This document shows positions 10,878-23,159 of a stretch of DNA of 64,000 nt, piece after piece (position 1 is the stretch's first letter; every line of letters starts with the position of its first letter). Below the pieces are notes generated by a model. It was not told the DNA's origin. It ran no database searches and saw only the letters and a list, made by a program, of their open reading frames with translations. Both the position numbers and the translations under genes were made by a program. Origin of the DNA: Effrenium voratum (Eukaryota > Sar > Dinophyceae > Suessiales > Symbiodiniaceae). Location: contig CAUJNA010003079.1 in assembly GCA_963377175.1 (NCBI GenBank), positions 682,274-746,273 on the forward strand, in the 5' to 3' direction.

Positions 10878-12577
10878 CTGCAGCCGCCGCCGCCAGGGCG
10901 CCGATGCCGCATGGCAGGCCGCCTAACCGCGTGACGAGCGTCAGCAGCCCAAAGCTCGGCCGAATGGAGGGGTCCCGGGCCCGGAAAATCCGAGGTTGGG
11001 GCCGTCTTTTGCTGAAATAAATCCCCCTGGAAAACATGAGGAAGTTCTGTCCAGTGGGAAAACTCCTTTTAAAGCCAAAATCCCAGGTGGGGCCGCCATT
11101 TGCTGAATGAAAGCCATGTTCCCACTGGCTTGGATATTTGGGTGTCTTTGGCTTTCCTAGGCACCAATCTCTATTTTGAGGCTACCCTATTTTTTGTGTT
11201 CGCCCAAGGAAACCAAGAGGAAAACCCCACAGCGGGGGAGGGGGGCCTTTCGTGCCAAGCACCACGCCTCCAGGTGCCGAGCCTTGAGAAACCGTAGAGC
11301 CCAGTTGCTGCGCCTGGCACGTTTTGCCGCTGCAACGTTGGGCCGGGGCTCCCAAAGTGAAAATAAGATTTAGTGGGTGAAACTCGGAAACCCAAGCATT
11401 AAACTAAAACGAACTAAAAAGCTAGGGAACCGGATATCTGGAAGCCACCAAGGATCACTTGCGAATGCGTGGGGATGTTCACGAAACCGAACCGCGAATT
11501 TGGGCGCAAGGAACACAATGTTGTATTGCCGGCAATTTGCGAATGCACTTTAGGGACACCTCCATCATCCTCCATACTGGCTGCGAAATGCAGTATGGAG
11601 TGCTTTGTGTGCTCTTGTTCTTGCACCTGTAGGTGTGTTCTTTCTCTCGGTCTCTGCCATTGCACCCCGAGGGTCTTGACTCAGCAAGGCAACGAAAAAG
11701 CCGCCCATTGATATATGTAGGCGCGCACAAAACATACGAGGAAAGCTCGGGCAACATCAAATAGCCTCACGCTGATACAGTGCATCCGTGCTCGTTGGAA
11801 GCTTTATGCTGTTCCAAACCCACTCCTGAAGGAAACGTCACGTATTGAGCCACTGAGCAGCTAACTCAACCCGTGTCCGGGCTCAATCTCCCAGGTCACG
11901 TTGAAAACCACGTCCTAAGTGCCTGAGGGCGCTTGTGTACTAAAATTATGGGCGAGGCCTCTGTGAGCCATGGTGATATGTGCCAGTGCTTGAAAAAGAG
12001 GACCCATGATCCATAACCCCCCCACTGATTATGAAGGGGGTCCCTTTGTATTGTGGAATCCTTTCTTCCAGCAGGATCCCTTACCAATACATGGGGTGTG
12101 TATTAAGCAGCAGTCACCATTAATGGCGATTCACAGGAGCCAGTGACGAATCTTCAAAAAACAGACGCATGAAGTTGACATGACCGCGCAACCCTTTTAC
12201 CAGAGACAAGCTCCGCCGCAAAGCTGCAGCTTGCCTCCCGTCGTTGAGCTCCAGTGAGGAAATGCCTCATGTGGCAGGGAAGGAACCTGCAAGGGGCCCC
12301 ATTTAAGCCATGTTTGTTGTTTTCTTGTATTTGCGTGGGGCCTAGACACTGGAAGCACATACCCACGCGGAGGCTACATATCATAATTTGAGAAGCCCAA
12401 TATCCTAGGTCGAGGAAAAGAAGGCAAAGGCCCTCAACCGAAGGTGTAAGCTGCCCAACGAGCGCGGTGTTTCCTTGACTGCTTTTCGGACTTATGTGGC
12501 TCGGCTATGCAACCAACATAAGCGGCCCATGTTTACGGCGCCAGCTGGCGTGCAAAAGCAATCAACAAAGCAATACC

Positions 12578-12689
12578 AGGGATCCTTACATTATACACCT
12601 GAACATTGCCTTGTAAATGGCGGTGTCCCTTTATTTTGGTGGAAAAAGCCATGTTTCAAATGGGCAAAATGTATCTTTTAAGGAGCCCT
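12578..12689 (+). mobile_element. small inverted-repeat element, family R5
   Basis: It starts AGGGATCCTTA and ends TAAGGAGCCCT, an 11-bp terminal inverted repeat with one mismatch. The core CATGTTTCAAATGGGCAAAA is shared with copies at 19,843 and 27,129. Confidence 0.75.
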
Positions 12690-12898
12690 GAATACTTTTC
12701 TATGTTTCATGAAAACTGCCCCGCCCAGAAGAAGCCCCAAATCCCAAGCTAAAGAAGCCCCCGGCAAAGCCGTGACCTTTTCGATAGCTTGGCTGGGTGA
12801 AACCGACAAATTGGAACGGGGGGCCCAGCCTGCACAACTTGGCGTGCCACACTTCGCCAAAAGATTCAACGGACTGCCCACCGTGCCAAAAAACCCAG

Positions 12899-12974
12899 CA
12901 CACACACACACACACACTCACAAAAGGAAACGCATATACACACACACACACACACACACCCACACACACACACA
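12899..12974. repeat. CA microsatellite
   Basis: Two runs of CA dinucleotides are separated by a short CAAAAGGAAACGC interruption. Confidence 0.9.
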
Positions 12975-13025
12975 AGAGACTTGAAACACCGCGTCTTTTT
13001 GGGACACAACCTCTGGGGCCTTTAC

Positions 13026-13131
13026 CGTGCTCCGAGCGGCGGAACGCTTCCCGCAACTTCCGCGCTGACTGTGCTCGGTCCGCCACGTTTTGCGCCACTG
13101 CTGGGTCTTGCAGAAGGCACTCCGCGGCAAC
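13026..13131 (-). CDS. internal exon, alpha-helical unknown protein
   Basis: The segment lies between a TTCCCGCAG acceptor and a GTAAAGG donor. The open frame gives VAAECLLQDPAVAQNVADRA and then ARKLREAFRRSEH, a convincing helical peptide with codon use matching other exons here. The CA microsatellite lies about 50 bp downstream in the intron. The family is not recognised. It may belong with the exon at 13,695-13,768. Confidence 0.6.
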
Positions 13132-13694
13132 CTGCGGGAAGCTTGCCCTGCCCTGCTGGTACGGGTGTGAGGGTACCCGTGTTTGTTTTTGGTGTTGAAG
13201 AAGATCCAAACGGAAAGCCACCCCCCTAAAAAAGACACCCGTATTGGCTGAGAGCCCACCGAATTCTCATTGAGTATTGGGTGAGTAGTGTTGGGAGACT
13301 CGAGTGGGCCAAGCTCTTGGGCCTTGGTGCCATGCCACCCCTGGAAGCCATATATGGCTCAAGCCCAAGCCCTTGCTCCGGCAGCAAGGTGTGACCCTTG
13401 CTAAAAACCCAGGCAGAAAGGCTTTGTCTGCTTCCTTGGAGCAGGCAAGTTGCTGGATTCGAAGGCACACAAGCTAAAGCCAGCCGAAAACGTCAAGAAA
13501 GCTGACAAGCTTTGTGCTGATGGTGAACATTTATGCTCTCTGGGGTCCGGTGGAAAGGGCAAAACAGAGCAGGAATCCGGCAGTGCGCCCACCACGGCCG
13601 ATGAAAGCTCCAAACCGTTGAGGTTGCAAACCCAGACCCTTCACGAGCGCTAGCCGAAATAGACTTTTTTGGTTCAGACCGCGCCTCCGACAAC

Positions 13695-13768
13695 CTTGCC
13701 GGATGCATGGCGGAGCGCGAGGAGTTGGCCCACAGGGCCAAAATCAACTTGTCCAGGGACGCCAGATA
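13695..13768 (-). CDS. internal exon, unknown protein
   Basis: A 74-bp exon follows a TTTTGCAG acceptor and ends at a GTTGTC donor. It encodes YLASLDKLILALWANSSR, a helix-like segment. It is on the same strand as, and 560 bp before, the exon at 13,131. The family is not recognised. Confidence 0.5.
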
Positions 13769-14756
13769 CTGCAAAACTGCTACCGCAGACTTGGGCTCTC
13801 CTCAGCTCCACGAGCAGTCTGTTGTTTGAGACTGGAAAGGAAACGCATTGGCACGGCGCAACTTGTTTATTGCAAGTCGGGGAGGCGAAGCGATACCGTG
13901 TATTTTTTGAGGGTTCCTTTTTGGGCTTGCTTTCCAAATTGAAACCAAACGACAACAAATTATTTTCGAGGTTACACTTTTTTGAGACAAACCAATTGAA
14001 GCAATTCCTTTGCAAACACTGCGCCGGAACCAGCAGGAGCGTCTGTAAGCAATGGCAGGTTCCCAGGTAGTTTCCCATTAAACCAAGGATCAATTTAGGG
14101 CACCCTGAAAGAGCACAAAAACACAAAGACACCAAACAAACACTCTTGGAAGGCACTTGACTTCGAGTGGTAGCAATTCGAGTGACGCAGAGTAAGGGTT
14201 AACTGACAGCATCTAAATTTAACAGGCGCGAAGCACACGCAGCCTTGCGGGCAACCAAGTAACCAAGGCCTATGAAAACGCTTGCAGGTGCCACAGCACG
14301 GCGTCCCAAACTGCAAAAGCCAAGGTCTGACAGCGTCTTCGTTGGGGAGTGACTGTCCTCCGGCAAAGGTTGGCCGGGTTCATCAAGGACCCGGCACACA
14401 CACTCTTTCTCTCTCTTTTTTCTCTTTTCCCCAACAGCTTGAAAGCTTTGGGTCTCTGCTCTGGGTTGGTTTGGGGCAGCTTTCAGGGAGGGCTCAGGAA
14501 GCACCACAGGTTCGCGAGCGACTTGGCGGGGATACGGAGGAAGCGGGGATACAGGTGGAGTTTGGCTAATAGGACTCATACCTATGGCACCTGCGGCGAT
14601 GGAGGGGGGGGAGAAACAACAAAACCTGCAACAACCCTGCCTTGTGATCCGCGCAGCTGTCCATGCATGCAAAATAAGCACGAATCCCTGCTTCCGTAGT
14701 ATCCCTGCTAGTTTGCTTCTCTGACATCTGGGCCTATTTCTTCTGGCCAAGTATCT

Positions 14757-14856
14757 GAAGCCAAACACGGAGGCATCTAAGCTGACCGGACCATCTGCCG
14801 CCGCCACTTCTACCAAAGCCTCCCGGAGTTTCTCCTCCGGACATCTCGTGGCCCCG
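14757..14856 (-). CDS. candidate exon, unknown protein
   Basis: After a GCGGCCAG acceptor the frame reads CPEEKLREALVEVAAADG and then VFGFRYLARRN. It looks coding. The donor is not clear (possibly a non-GT site). A G homopolymer lies upstream near 14,890. Confidence 0.45.
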
Positions 14857-15005
14857 CTGGCCGCAGGTGTTTAAATGGGTGTGAATGAAGCGGGGGGGGG
14901 GGGGGTTGGTGGATTCATGTCCACCAATCACTTTTGAGGTGGTTCCCTGTTAAAATTCATGGCCATTTTGGAGGGTTCATTTAAATGATTAATCATAGCC
15001 CCTGC

Positions 15006-15101
15006 TTGCCCGGAAATCCGTGCCAATCCTCTAAGAAAGCACGCCACGCTGGCTTCGGCGAAGGCTGCGCAATGCCCACCGCCCACGCCAGCCTGGAGCG
15101 T
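15006..15101 (-). CDS. candidate exon, unknown protein
   Basis: Exactly 32 codons lie between a TTTTTGCTCCAG acceptor and a possible GC donor (GCAAGCAGGG). The translation TLQAGVGGGHCAAFAEAS, then VACFLRGLARISGQ, is protein-like. The polypyrimidine tract before the acceptor is strong. Confidence 0.5.
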
Positions 15102-16254
15102 CTGGAGCAAAAAAGGAACAGTAGCAACCTTGGCGTCGGGGGGTTTTGACAGTCTCGAGCTTTCACCAAATCTCCCCCTGACATCTGAGGCACAAGTCTG
15201 AGATGCAGCGGGCGGGCTATAAAAGGGAAGACGCTTCAAACTGGACACACCATTGCCGGGTTTCTCAAAATCCAGGAAGGCTGTCAGCTGCCAATGGCGC
15301 AGGCAAGGAAAAACACATGGGCATATGGGTCTGTATGTTGTTGAGGGTCCCCCTTTTGTAGTCTCAAAAGTGAAAGGGAAGGAAGCGAAAAGGAACCCCG
15401 CCATTTTGGAAGTCTGACCTGAAAGAAATAGTCCACAGCCCTTCCACTGCCTTCGCGCACATTGTCCTTGGGCCCGTCCCTTTCCTGCCCTCCCCCACCC
15501 CCTTCCCCCACTTCCACGCTCCCCGCCTGAGGGCGGAGGCCGCCAGGAGTGCGATCTCGAACTGTGAACCGTCCTCGCCAGAGTTCGGCGCGAACTGAAC
15601 ATTGGTCTGCCTTAAACTGGGGACCCGCGCGCCAACAAAAACACATAAGTGCCGCCAACAAAAACGCGACATAATACGTGGTTTTCTTGTTGGCTTAATT
15701 GAAACCTACCTGAAGATCATGCACGAAGAGCAAATTTAAAAAATCCGAGTCTCTTTCCCCTGCAGCCAAAGCCGAACAAAAAAAAACACGGAGTCCAAAC
15801 CAGCACCTGCCATCTAATTCGACCGAACGTCACATCTTCAAATTGATGCCACTTGCAACTCACTGGCATGGTGGGACCCTCCCCAACCATTCGCCTCCAA
15901 CAACACACACACACACCTAGATCTGGTTTTAAAAAAAACTTGTTGCTGCAACGTGTTACTAACGGGCTCTTACTTTCAGCAGGAACCTTCCACATATTTG
16001 AGGCCACTGTAATTTGCCCCAACGGATGTTGGCCAGAGCCACTTGGCAACCCATGTTATTGCATGGCCATGCGGACCTCTCGCTCCAGAAACCCTTCTTC
16101 AGGTAACCCTTGTCGATTCGCCTGCCTTGAAAAAACAATCAAAACCACAAAAAAAAGAACACAACAAACAAACAACAACACAAAAACAAACACATAACAA
16201 CAAAAACAAAAACATCACAGCAAACAAGCTACCGAAAACGAGGCCCAAGTCCTG

Positions 16255-16385
16255 TGAAATCTGCGGCCACAGCTCTTGCCCGAGTTCCGCCGCAGGACTT
16301 GGCCAGGGCGGCTGCTCTACGGAGCCCTCGCGCCTGGCACTCCAGGCGACGCGCCAGGCGACGACGCAAGCCCGGGCGGGGGAAC
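16255..16385 (-). other. GC-rich coding-like patch, frame ambiguous
   Basis: Two minus-strand frames are open and plausible (one contains EQPPWPSPAAELGQELW, the other RRLECQARGLRRAAALAK). I cannot choose between them or place splice sites. Confidence 0.3.
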
Positions 16386-16446
16386 ACGACAGATCTGCCA
16401 TACCCTGGGGCCTAAAACGAAATGGACGAAGTTGTGGGGTAGCTTA

Positions 16447-16567
16447 ACTGGGTCCTCCAGTTGTGGAGCTTAGAATAAGGGTGCCCGATGTTTTCTTTTC
16501 TGTCTTTTTTCGTAGGGAACCCTACCCCAAAACACGGTAAAATAGGGCACCTAGCTGGGGACCTAGT
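16447..16567 (+). mobile_element. small inverted-repeat element, family R1
   Basis: It starts ACTGGGTCCTCCAG, has the TTAGAATAAGG core and T-rich tract, and ends AGCTGGGGACCTAG. Confidence 0.8.
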
Positions 16568-17099
16568 CTTCCACACCCTGAAAGGCGTCATGACCAGCTT
16601 GTGGGCGGACGTAGGGATCATGAGGATTTGCTAGTGGGACAAGGGTTGTGGGAAGGAGTTCATGGCAGCAAACCTCCACCAGCTTTCATCTTGGCATCTT
16701 GCAGGAACAAAGAAAGCTTGCGGTAAGAAAGAAACTGGATGTGTTTCGGTCCCCGGCATGTTGGTGCTCGTTGTCGCGGGCGTGTTTGGTTTTGGTTGCC
16801 CTGGTGTCCCAGCGGTGTTCAAGTGGTGGACGGGTGGTCTTGCAATGTCTTGCACCATGGACAACCTCCCCAACTCATACCATCTCTACTCTTGGTATGG
16901 TAGCCAAAAAACTTTGTTTTGTTGCAGACCCCCAGTAAACATGAACAGAACCAAAAAACTAAAAAACCGAAAAACATGCCAAGAACGGTGAAGATACCCC
17001 TTTCCAGCCCGAAAGCGAGCGGTCTATCGGAGTCCTCTTGGCGCCCAATGGAGCCGAAAGGTGGCCACAGCCCAGAGCGTCTTCACAGGTGGCGCGGGG

Positions 17100-18800
17100 G
17101 AAGGGGGGTTTGGGGGGGGGGAAGCATTGCCCAGCTGCATTAAGAGGCATAGACCTTTTGTAGCGATGGCCTGCTGAAGTCCCTGATTTTAGACCTGATG
17201 TTTAGAGGATAAACAAAGTTGGTAGAAAGGGGGTGGTAAAATGGCACAAGTAACCTCAAAGTTCGACACTTCCAGGGATTCCGACAACAAGGTTTAGGTA
17301 CACACCCAGGCACGATTTACGCGCATCGCCGCATGGGCTTGCGACCCGGTTATCCGTTGATGATGCGACCCTGAAAGACGCCGCGGACATCCGGCCGAGA
17401 TGGATGCACGCCTGTCGATCTCCTGTGCCGCCTGTGCCAAAAGCCGCTCCTGCAGGTTGCCCTTCCTTGGGATGCGCCGGACGAAGCCCGGGGGTCACAA
17501 AGAGATTTCCGTTTGGTTAAGACCCCCGGACAAAAGAAGAAAAAAAAGCCAGTAGCGCTACACTCCTTTTTAAACCAACATGGGAAAATAAACAATAAAC
17601 ATGTTTTCTTAATCAGCTATGTTTAAGGAAAGCAAATAACCAACATGTTTGTTTAAGGAAAATTAACAATAAACAAAATAAACAATCTTAAGCAAATCCC
17701 GAGGCAATCCAAACCGCAGGTTGACGCGCTCAGTGACACTATGATATCCACCGCAATTGGAAGTTGGTGATGTATGGCTGCATGTATGGCTGGTGAACCC
17801 TAGCCAGGCAGGGACAACAAGCTTGATCAGGTGACCAGGCGCATGAGCTTGTCTTCCCCTGGCGACCGGGAAACGGCCAACAAAACTTGCTTTGCTTTCC
17901 ATGTCCTACAGGTTTGCTGGTAACCTCCGAAAGGCTCCATCTAAGGCGAAAAAATGGATGCACCTCAACGGCCCCCTTCCAACCACCAGCCCTGCTAGGA
18001 GCGCCCCCCTCAGCCGCGAGCGAATTGGTTCGACCAATGGACGTGCGTGAAAAGCCAGGCGTCTGGCGCACTCGCCGAATCCATGCGAAACTAAAGAGAC
18101 ACCTCATTTGTCGTAGTCAGTCCATTTCTCCCATCATTGCGCGCTCTAAGGAAGCCCCCCGTTTAATGGCCATGAAGCTGACAATGCTTGACCTTTCCCA
18201 ACAAAACCCAGTGTACAAATACACATGAAGGCCACACACAAATGGCATACACGTGCAGACCGTGCAGTGCAATGCAAATGTACACCTGTCATGGCTGGTG
18301 AGTGGAATTTTCAAGAAGTTCCTTGTTGCTCGTCTGCAGGCAAATAGTCATCCTCTCGTTTCTTTATTCCTTAAACCCGCCCAGAATGTACATGATCCAC
18401 CCCCGGCTAACGACTGGAGCCCTCGCCCAAGTCTCCGCTTCTTTGGTTTGGTCACCTGCACCTCCGGTCTGAACTGCGGGATCACCTCAGGGGCGCGGGG
18501 TAGGATTCTGCCGAGGAAATTGGTAGGTGTCAAGAAAAGGTAGGTTGCTTGTTGGTTTCCTGCTTCACCGACCTGCAAATGGCACCCTCAAAACCACACA
18601 GGCCTCGGCCAGATTAAACAAGTGAAGATGACAAAAAATCCGAGGAGAGAATAAGACTGAATCTGTCAAACAGAGAGCAGCTGGAATCTTAGTAACTACA
18701 CTTGGGTGAAGAATCATAGATGGAACAACCCAATTCATGTTCAATCATATCCGTTCCTTTGCAGCATGACGGGAGGTATGCCGCCTACCCTTTTTGTGCT
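17100..18800. other. no gene recognised
   Basis: Intron-like sequence with AACA-rich stretches near 17,580-17,690. Open frames are short and I could not pair plausible splice sites with any of them. Confidence 0.4.
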
Positions 18801-18869
18801 TTAACCCCTTGAACGTGCTTTGACTTCCTTTCCATTGATTTTCCGAGCCTTGCATCTAGCACAGCTGCT

Positions 18870-19019
18870 AACCAAAACGCAAGGCTCCCCTTGCAACGTC
18901 AGGTCAGCCCCAACAAGCGCATGGACCGCCTTCGATCTGCAAAATGCTTCCTGCAGCTCCAACATGGGTCCCTCCAAGCTTGCATGCTCCCCAAGAACAA
19001 GGCGAGTCTTCGGCCAATC
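18870..19019 (-). CDS. candidate exon, unknown protein
   Basis: After a TTCGACAG acceptor the minus strand encodes DWPKTRLVLGEHASLE, then MLELQEAFCRSKAVHALV. The frame stays open beyond 18,870, and the true donor is not obvious. It lies 63 bp after the donor of the exon at 19,083-19,190, a short intron for this window. Confidence 0.45.
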
Positions 19020-19082
19020 CTGTCGAACTGCACCGCGGAATCCTGGAAAAAGATCCTCCAGAAACCAAGGGAAGTCTCTCAC

Positions 19083-19190
19083 CGAAAAAAGGCAACCAAG
19101 CACCGCGCGTTTTTGAAGCCACTTGGCTGGTTCGTGTGCTTGCTCCAGCCACAAAAGGCCCCCATTGTGCCGGAATTGACAGAGATATTT
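19083..19190 (-). CDS. internal exon, unknown protein
   Basis: A 108-bp, 36-codon exon lies between a TTCCCACAG acceptor and a GTGAGAG donor. The peptide YLCQFRHNGGLLWLEQA, then KWLQKRAVLGCLFS, is convincing. The family is not recognised. Confidence 0.6.
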
Positions 19191-19334
19191 CTGTGGGAAG
19201 TCACATCTTGGCGACGAGCTTGCTTTTTTGAGTTGGTCAACCGTCATTTTGGGGGGTGCCGAATAAAAATACAAGACGCGCCGAACTCCTTGACAACCAC
19301 GAACCAAGCCTTGAAATGGTCTGGAACCGAGTAC

Positions 19335-19531
19335 CCTTGTTGAATATTCGAAAGGGAAAGCCGCTCTTTGGGCGTGCCAAGCCTTCCGCGACGCAAAAAA
19401 CGGGCACCCAGTCCCAGTTGATCCAAGCCACCGGCGGGCGATCGGCTCTGGGAACCACGCTGGTCACAAAGGCCGCCATGAGCCGCCAGGCGACCGACAA
19501 AGGAAACCCCCAACCCAGTTTAGCACAGCCG
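19335..19531 (-). CDS. internal exon, Trp-rich unknown protein
   Basis: An open frame of about 65 codons follows a GCAAAG acceptor and ends near a GTACTC donor. It contains WRLMAAFVTSVV and WINWDWVPVFCVAEGLA. Phase does not join directly to the exon at 19,190, so a small exon or another donor may intervene. Confidence 0.5.
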
Positions 19532-19552
19532 CTTTGCACAACCTCCCATAAC

Positions 19553-19675
19553 TTGGTCCTCCAGTGGAGAGGTTAGAATAAGGGTACCAACTTTTTTCCC
19601 GTTTTGTCTATTTTAGTAGGGGAACCCTCCCCCCAAAAAAAAGGTGAGAAAGGGCACCTGGCTGGGGGACCTAGA
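19553..19675 (+). mobile_element. small inverted-repeat element, family R1
   Basis: Starts TTGGTCCTCCAG, contains TTAGAATAAGG and TCTATTTTAGTAGGGGAACC, and ends GGCTGGGGGACCTAG. It lies 20 bp upstream of the exon at 19,531 on the minus strand. Confidence 0.85.
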
Positions 19676-19842
19676 TAAAGCAAGGGTCGCCTCTGGACAC
19701 GCCTGATGTATCACACAAGTCCTGTCACTGTCCAGCCTAAGAACCTGCATGCAGGGTGCCCTTGCGCTGTCGCAGTTGGGTTGCATTGAAGAAACCCTGC
19801 AACATTGAAGCAAACGACTCAAGAGACAGATCGAGCTGCAAC

Positions 19843-19955
19843 AGGGATCCTTACATGAAAAACACCTGAACATTGCAACTTGTAAATGGTGGTGTCCCTT
19901 AATTCTGGTGGAAAACGCCATGTTTCAAATGGGCAAAATGTATCTTAGGAGCCCT
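19843..19955 (+). mobile_element. small inverted-repeat element, family R5
   Basis: Starts AGGGATCCTTACATG and ends TTAGGAGCCCT, with the shared CATGTTTCAAATGGGCAAAA core. Confidence 0.75.
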
Positions 19956-20039
19956 GTGTAACTGTCACAGCTTGCGCTTCAAGTCCCTAGGCACCCGTAT
20001 CACCCTGTCGCGCCGGAAGTTTCAGGAGTGCTTCCTTCT

Positions 20040-20163
20040 CTTTCTGGTGCTCAGCCAGGAATATGGACATGACCCGGAGAAAAGGAAAGAAAGAAAGAAC
20101 ACATCCCCTATGGTTTCCTTCAAGGGAATCCCCAGGTTCATTCCCTACTGAGCCCCAGCAAGC
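20040..20163 (+). mobile_element. small inverted-repeat element, family R2
   Basis: Left end CTGGTGCTCAGCCAGGAAT and right end TCCCTACTGAGCCCCAGCA form imperfect terminal inverted repeats. The interior carries the family's GGTTTCCTTCAAGGGAATCC block. Confidence 0.65.
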
Positions 20164-20255
20164 TTTTCTGCAAAGGCTTTGTCGGTGCTTCCTGCGCGTC
20201 TCTGCCTAAGCTGCAGAAAGCACGCTGGTGACAAAGAGCGGCCGGCGACGCTCAC

Positions 20256-20301
20256 CGGAAAAGCTGGCGGGCAACGACCCAGAAAATGGTAGAGGCTCTC
20301 A
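20256..20301 (-). CDS. candidate micro-exon
   Basis: 46 bp lie between a TTTAGGCAG acceptor and a GTGAGCG donor and encode ESLYHFLGRCPPAFP. Splice signals are good but the exon is very short. Confidence 0.35.
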
Positions 20302-20399
20302 CTGCCTAAACCGGTCAGGCTTACTTGGATGTGCAACCAACCTAAGTAGGGTATAACTTCAAACCATGGCTATAAGTTGCCTATCTGGGGTTGGTCCCT

Positions 20400-21060
20400 T
20401 ATGTCCGGGGTTAGTCAGAAACCACTTACTAAGTTGGTTGAACATCCAAGGAGCTGGGTGCTCACATGCGCTCACTTCCCACTTTCCATCCACAGACCCA
20501 CGGAATCCCAACCAAACAAACCCAGCAAGGCACTTGGATACCTCGCGACGCTTTGCGCTGGTCAATTGTCCCGACTTCCGTTTTCCTTTTCTGTTTTCTC
20601 AGGACTTCCCCTGCGAGAAACGAATCCCAATGAGACCCCAAGTGGGTTTTCAATCTCTGGAAACGGCCTCCCCAACTCCCAGCATCCCCGCCGACTGCCG
20701 ACTGGCGACTCCTGCCTTTGGCACGGCTCTTCTCGAAGTTCTTCCCCTTGGCCGCGCATTTCCCACGACCTTTGGAGCCCATGGACGCCACAAAAAGGCC
20801 GCAAAGGGATGTCTCACGCGGAGAGGCTCAGGTGCTGACTCTGTGGGTGTGAATGGTCAATGCTCCAAGGGGCTACGCAAGCCAGGAATGACCGGCACGC
20901 CACACTTGTGGAAGATTGCTCATGGTATTTTTGCGACTCGATGGCCCCATGGCATGTGGAGTTAACAACATGTCCATCTGATGTGCTTCGCGTCCGTGCA
21001 ATTTCTGCCCGCGAGGGTCTCTGGATGTTGACCAAACGGGGCAAAATGTTTATTGGAAGA
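20400..21060. other. coding-like region, strand and frame unresolved
   Basis: A plus-strand frame is open for 199 codons from 20,366. A minus-strand frame at about 20,660-20,790 is Lys/Arg/Gly-rich (SKGRGKCAAKGKNFEKSRAK), and a plus-strand frame at about 20,880-21,010 also looks possible. I cannot decide which is used. Confidence 0.3.
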
Positions 21061-21099
21061 CTAGGCTGGCATGGTCTGCATGTCTGCCGGCCCTGCGAG

Positions 21100-22000
21100 C
21101 CAAAGAATCACACCACTCGAATCAACTGCTTCTCTAAAGAACTCCGTGCGCCCAAAGAATCTTCTGGTGCAATGTTTCTCCCCATAGCATGCCTCACCTT
21201 TGCCATCCAGCTCACATGATGGGATTCCTCTCTCAAGCCGGGCTCGCCAACAAGAAAGCAAGCCTGAAGCATCCTGAAGTAAACTCCTCAAATGACAGCA
21301 GCGAACCTAGCGGTGTTGCATGAAGAACATCCACACCCCGCAACGTTCACACATGATGAACAAGTCTTCCAGCTATCAGCTGGGTACAACATGCGGGGGG
21401 GTCGAACAACAGTTCAATTCCCAACTTATTTGCTAGCTCTGGGCATGATAGAAACATTACATTTTGCCCCCAGAAGCAAGTCACTCCGAGAGAGGTTGAC
21501 TTATTCCTTCCTGTGTTTTCCCATATCCCATGCCAAAATATGTCAACTTGCTTTTTGTATATGACCATGTTCGATGCAGCAAAACACTGCATGCTTCTAG
21601 GGTATGTGCCGCCTGCACCAGCTGGGCGGACATGATGCCTCTATGTATCACAGTTCCATTGTTAAAATGGGGAAAGCCAAGCAGCCCTGGATGTTGGAGG
21701 TTTCTTTTGATGTGCAGCGGCTAGTTGTGAGACGGCCTTAGGGCAGAGTTGAGCCTGTACCGGCCAGAACTGCGGCTCGCTAGACGTTGACTTAGTAATT
21801 CCGATAGTCAATCAGCTGTTTCCGTGCCCCGAACAGACAGCCACGACATGTGCGCAAGTTGGCTGAAAGAGTTGCAATAACTCGTCATGGAAACAAGGGA
21901 TCCGGGATGCTGGCCAAGGAAGTTGTCGTTGGTGATGAATCCAAGCTCCCTCGCAATACGGGAGGAACCAAGAATCCATTCAGCAATCAAGGACCAGCCG
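21100..22000. other. no gene recognised
   Basis: Intron-like sequence. I see no exon with paired splice signals and no recognisable small element. Confidence 0.4.
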
Positions 22001-22030
22001 CCTCCTGCTTTTTCCCGGACAAATGGAATC

Positions 22031-22130
22031 CCCTTAGAATAAGCGCACCTTTTTTTTGCCGTCTATTTTGGTACGGGAACCCTCCCAACCAAAAAAGGGG
22101 TGAGAAAGGGCACCTGGCTGGGGGACCTTG
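22031..22130 (+). mobile_element. 5'-truncated R1 element
   Basis: Begins at the TTAGAATAAG core without the GGTCCTCCAG end. The right end GGCTGGGGGACCTT is kept. Confidence 0.75.
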
Positions 22131-22420
22131 AAGAGGATGCTCAAACTCGGATGCGGAACAAGCGCATGGGAGAGCGTGGCTGCAACCTGCCCTCTGGCGC
22201 CAAGATCTGAGATCATTGGCCTTTGGCCTTGGGGGGCTCCCAAGGCCAGGAAAAGCCGCGACAGAGAAAGGACATGTCCAGCGCAGGCCCTCCATGGCAC
22301 GGTGAAATCTAAACTTTTCTTCGGAGCCTTGTGACTTTTTCCCGCTCAGCTTCCATACAGAGAGGCGGCTACCAAGGTGTACACCTGTTGGGCTTGCTTA
22401 AATCGATTTTAGGCTCTTAC

Positions 22421-22533
22421 TCAGTTGTTCAGTGGCCTGGAAGAAAAGGGAACCCTTTTTGGGGAAGACATTTTCTTTGTGGGGCAGCCACCCCCCAAAA
22501 AAAAGGAAAAAGGGTGCCACTGAACAACTGAGT
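22421..22533. mobile_element. non-autonomous element with 18-bp perfect inverted ends
   Basis: ACTCAGTTGTTCAGTGGC at the left is the exact reverse complement of the right end. The interior is A/C/G-tract rich (GGGAACCC, CCCCCCAAAA). I found no other copy in the window and no clear target duplication. Confidence 0.75.
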
Positions 22534-23159
22534 TTAGGATCAACTTGACTACTAGCGCTCCTGACCTGAGGTGATGAGATGGTTCTTGTGGCCAAGTGGC
22601 CAAGTGACAGACATGGATGCAAGACGACACTGGGGTTGCACCTTGGGGCCAAGAAACAGCTCGATCGGCTTCCCAAGGGAAGTACATCAGAATGGTCTTG
22701 CTGTAGCACACCAAACTACCAAACTAGAAGACACCCCCCAGACCCGAAAACAACTCGAACCGACACCCGCTGGAAAGCACGGCCGATTTGGAGACCAACT
22801 GACTACAAAGGAAAAGATCCCGCAGAAACACCGAGAGCGACCTAAACCCTGAACCTAGTTGCAAACCGACAGATGCCGCAGAGTGGCAGCTTAAACCCGC
22901 AGAGTGGCAGTTGGCTGCTACCAAAGAGCTGCCCATGTCCTTTCTGCTATTCCGATGCATCCGGCCGCCATCCAGGAACATGGCCGGGAGTATGTGGCAC
23001 CGCTGGCGGGGAAACAGAGAGCCCGTTCAAGCTCAGATACGACTTGGTGGCACTGCGCCAAAGCAAGAACAATCCCGGGGACACATTTGAAGGGATCAAT
23101 CATGTGCGAGGGTCCCACATGGTCCTCACTTTGAAGCTACGGGGAAACCAATGATCTGT

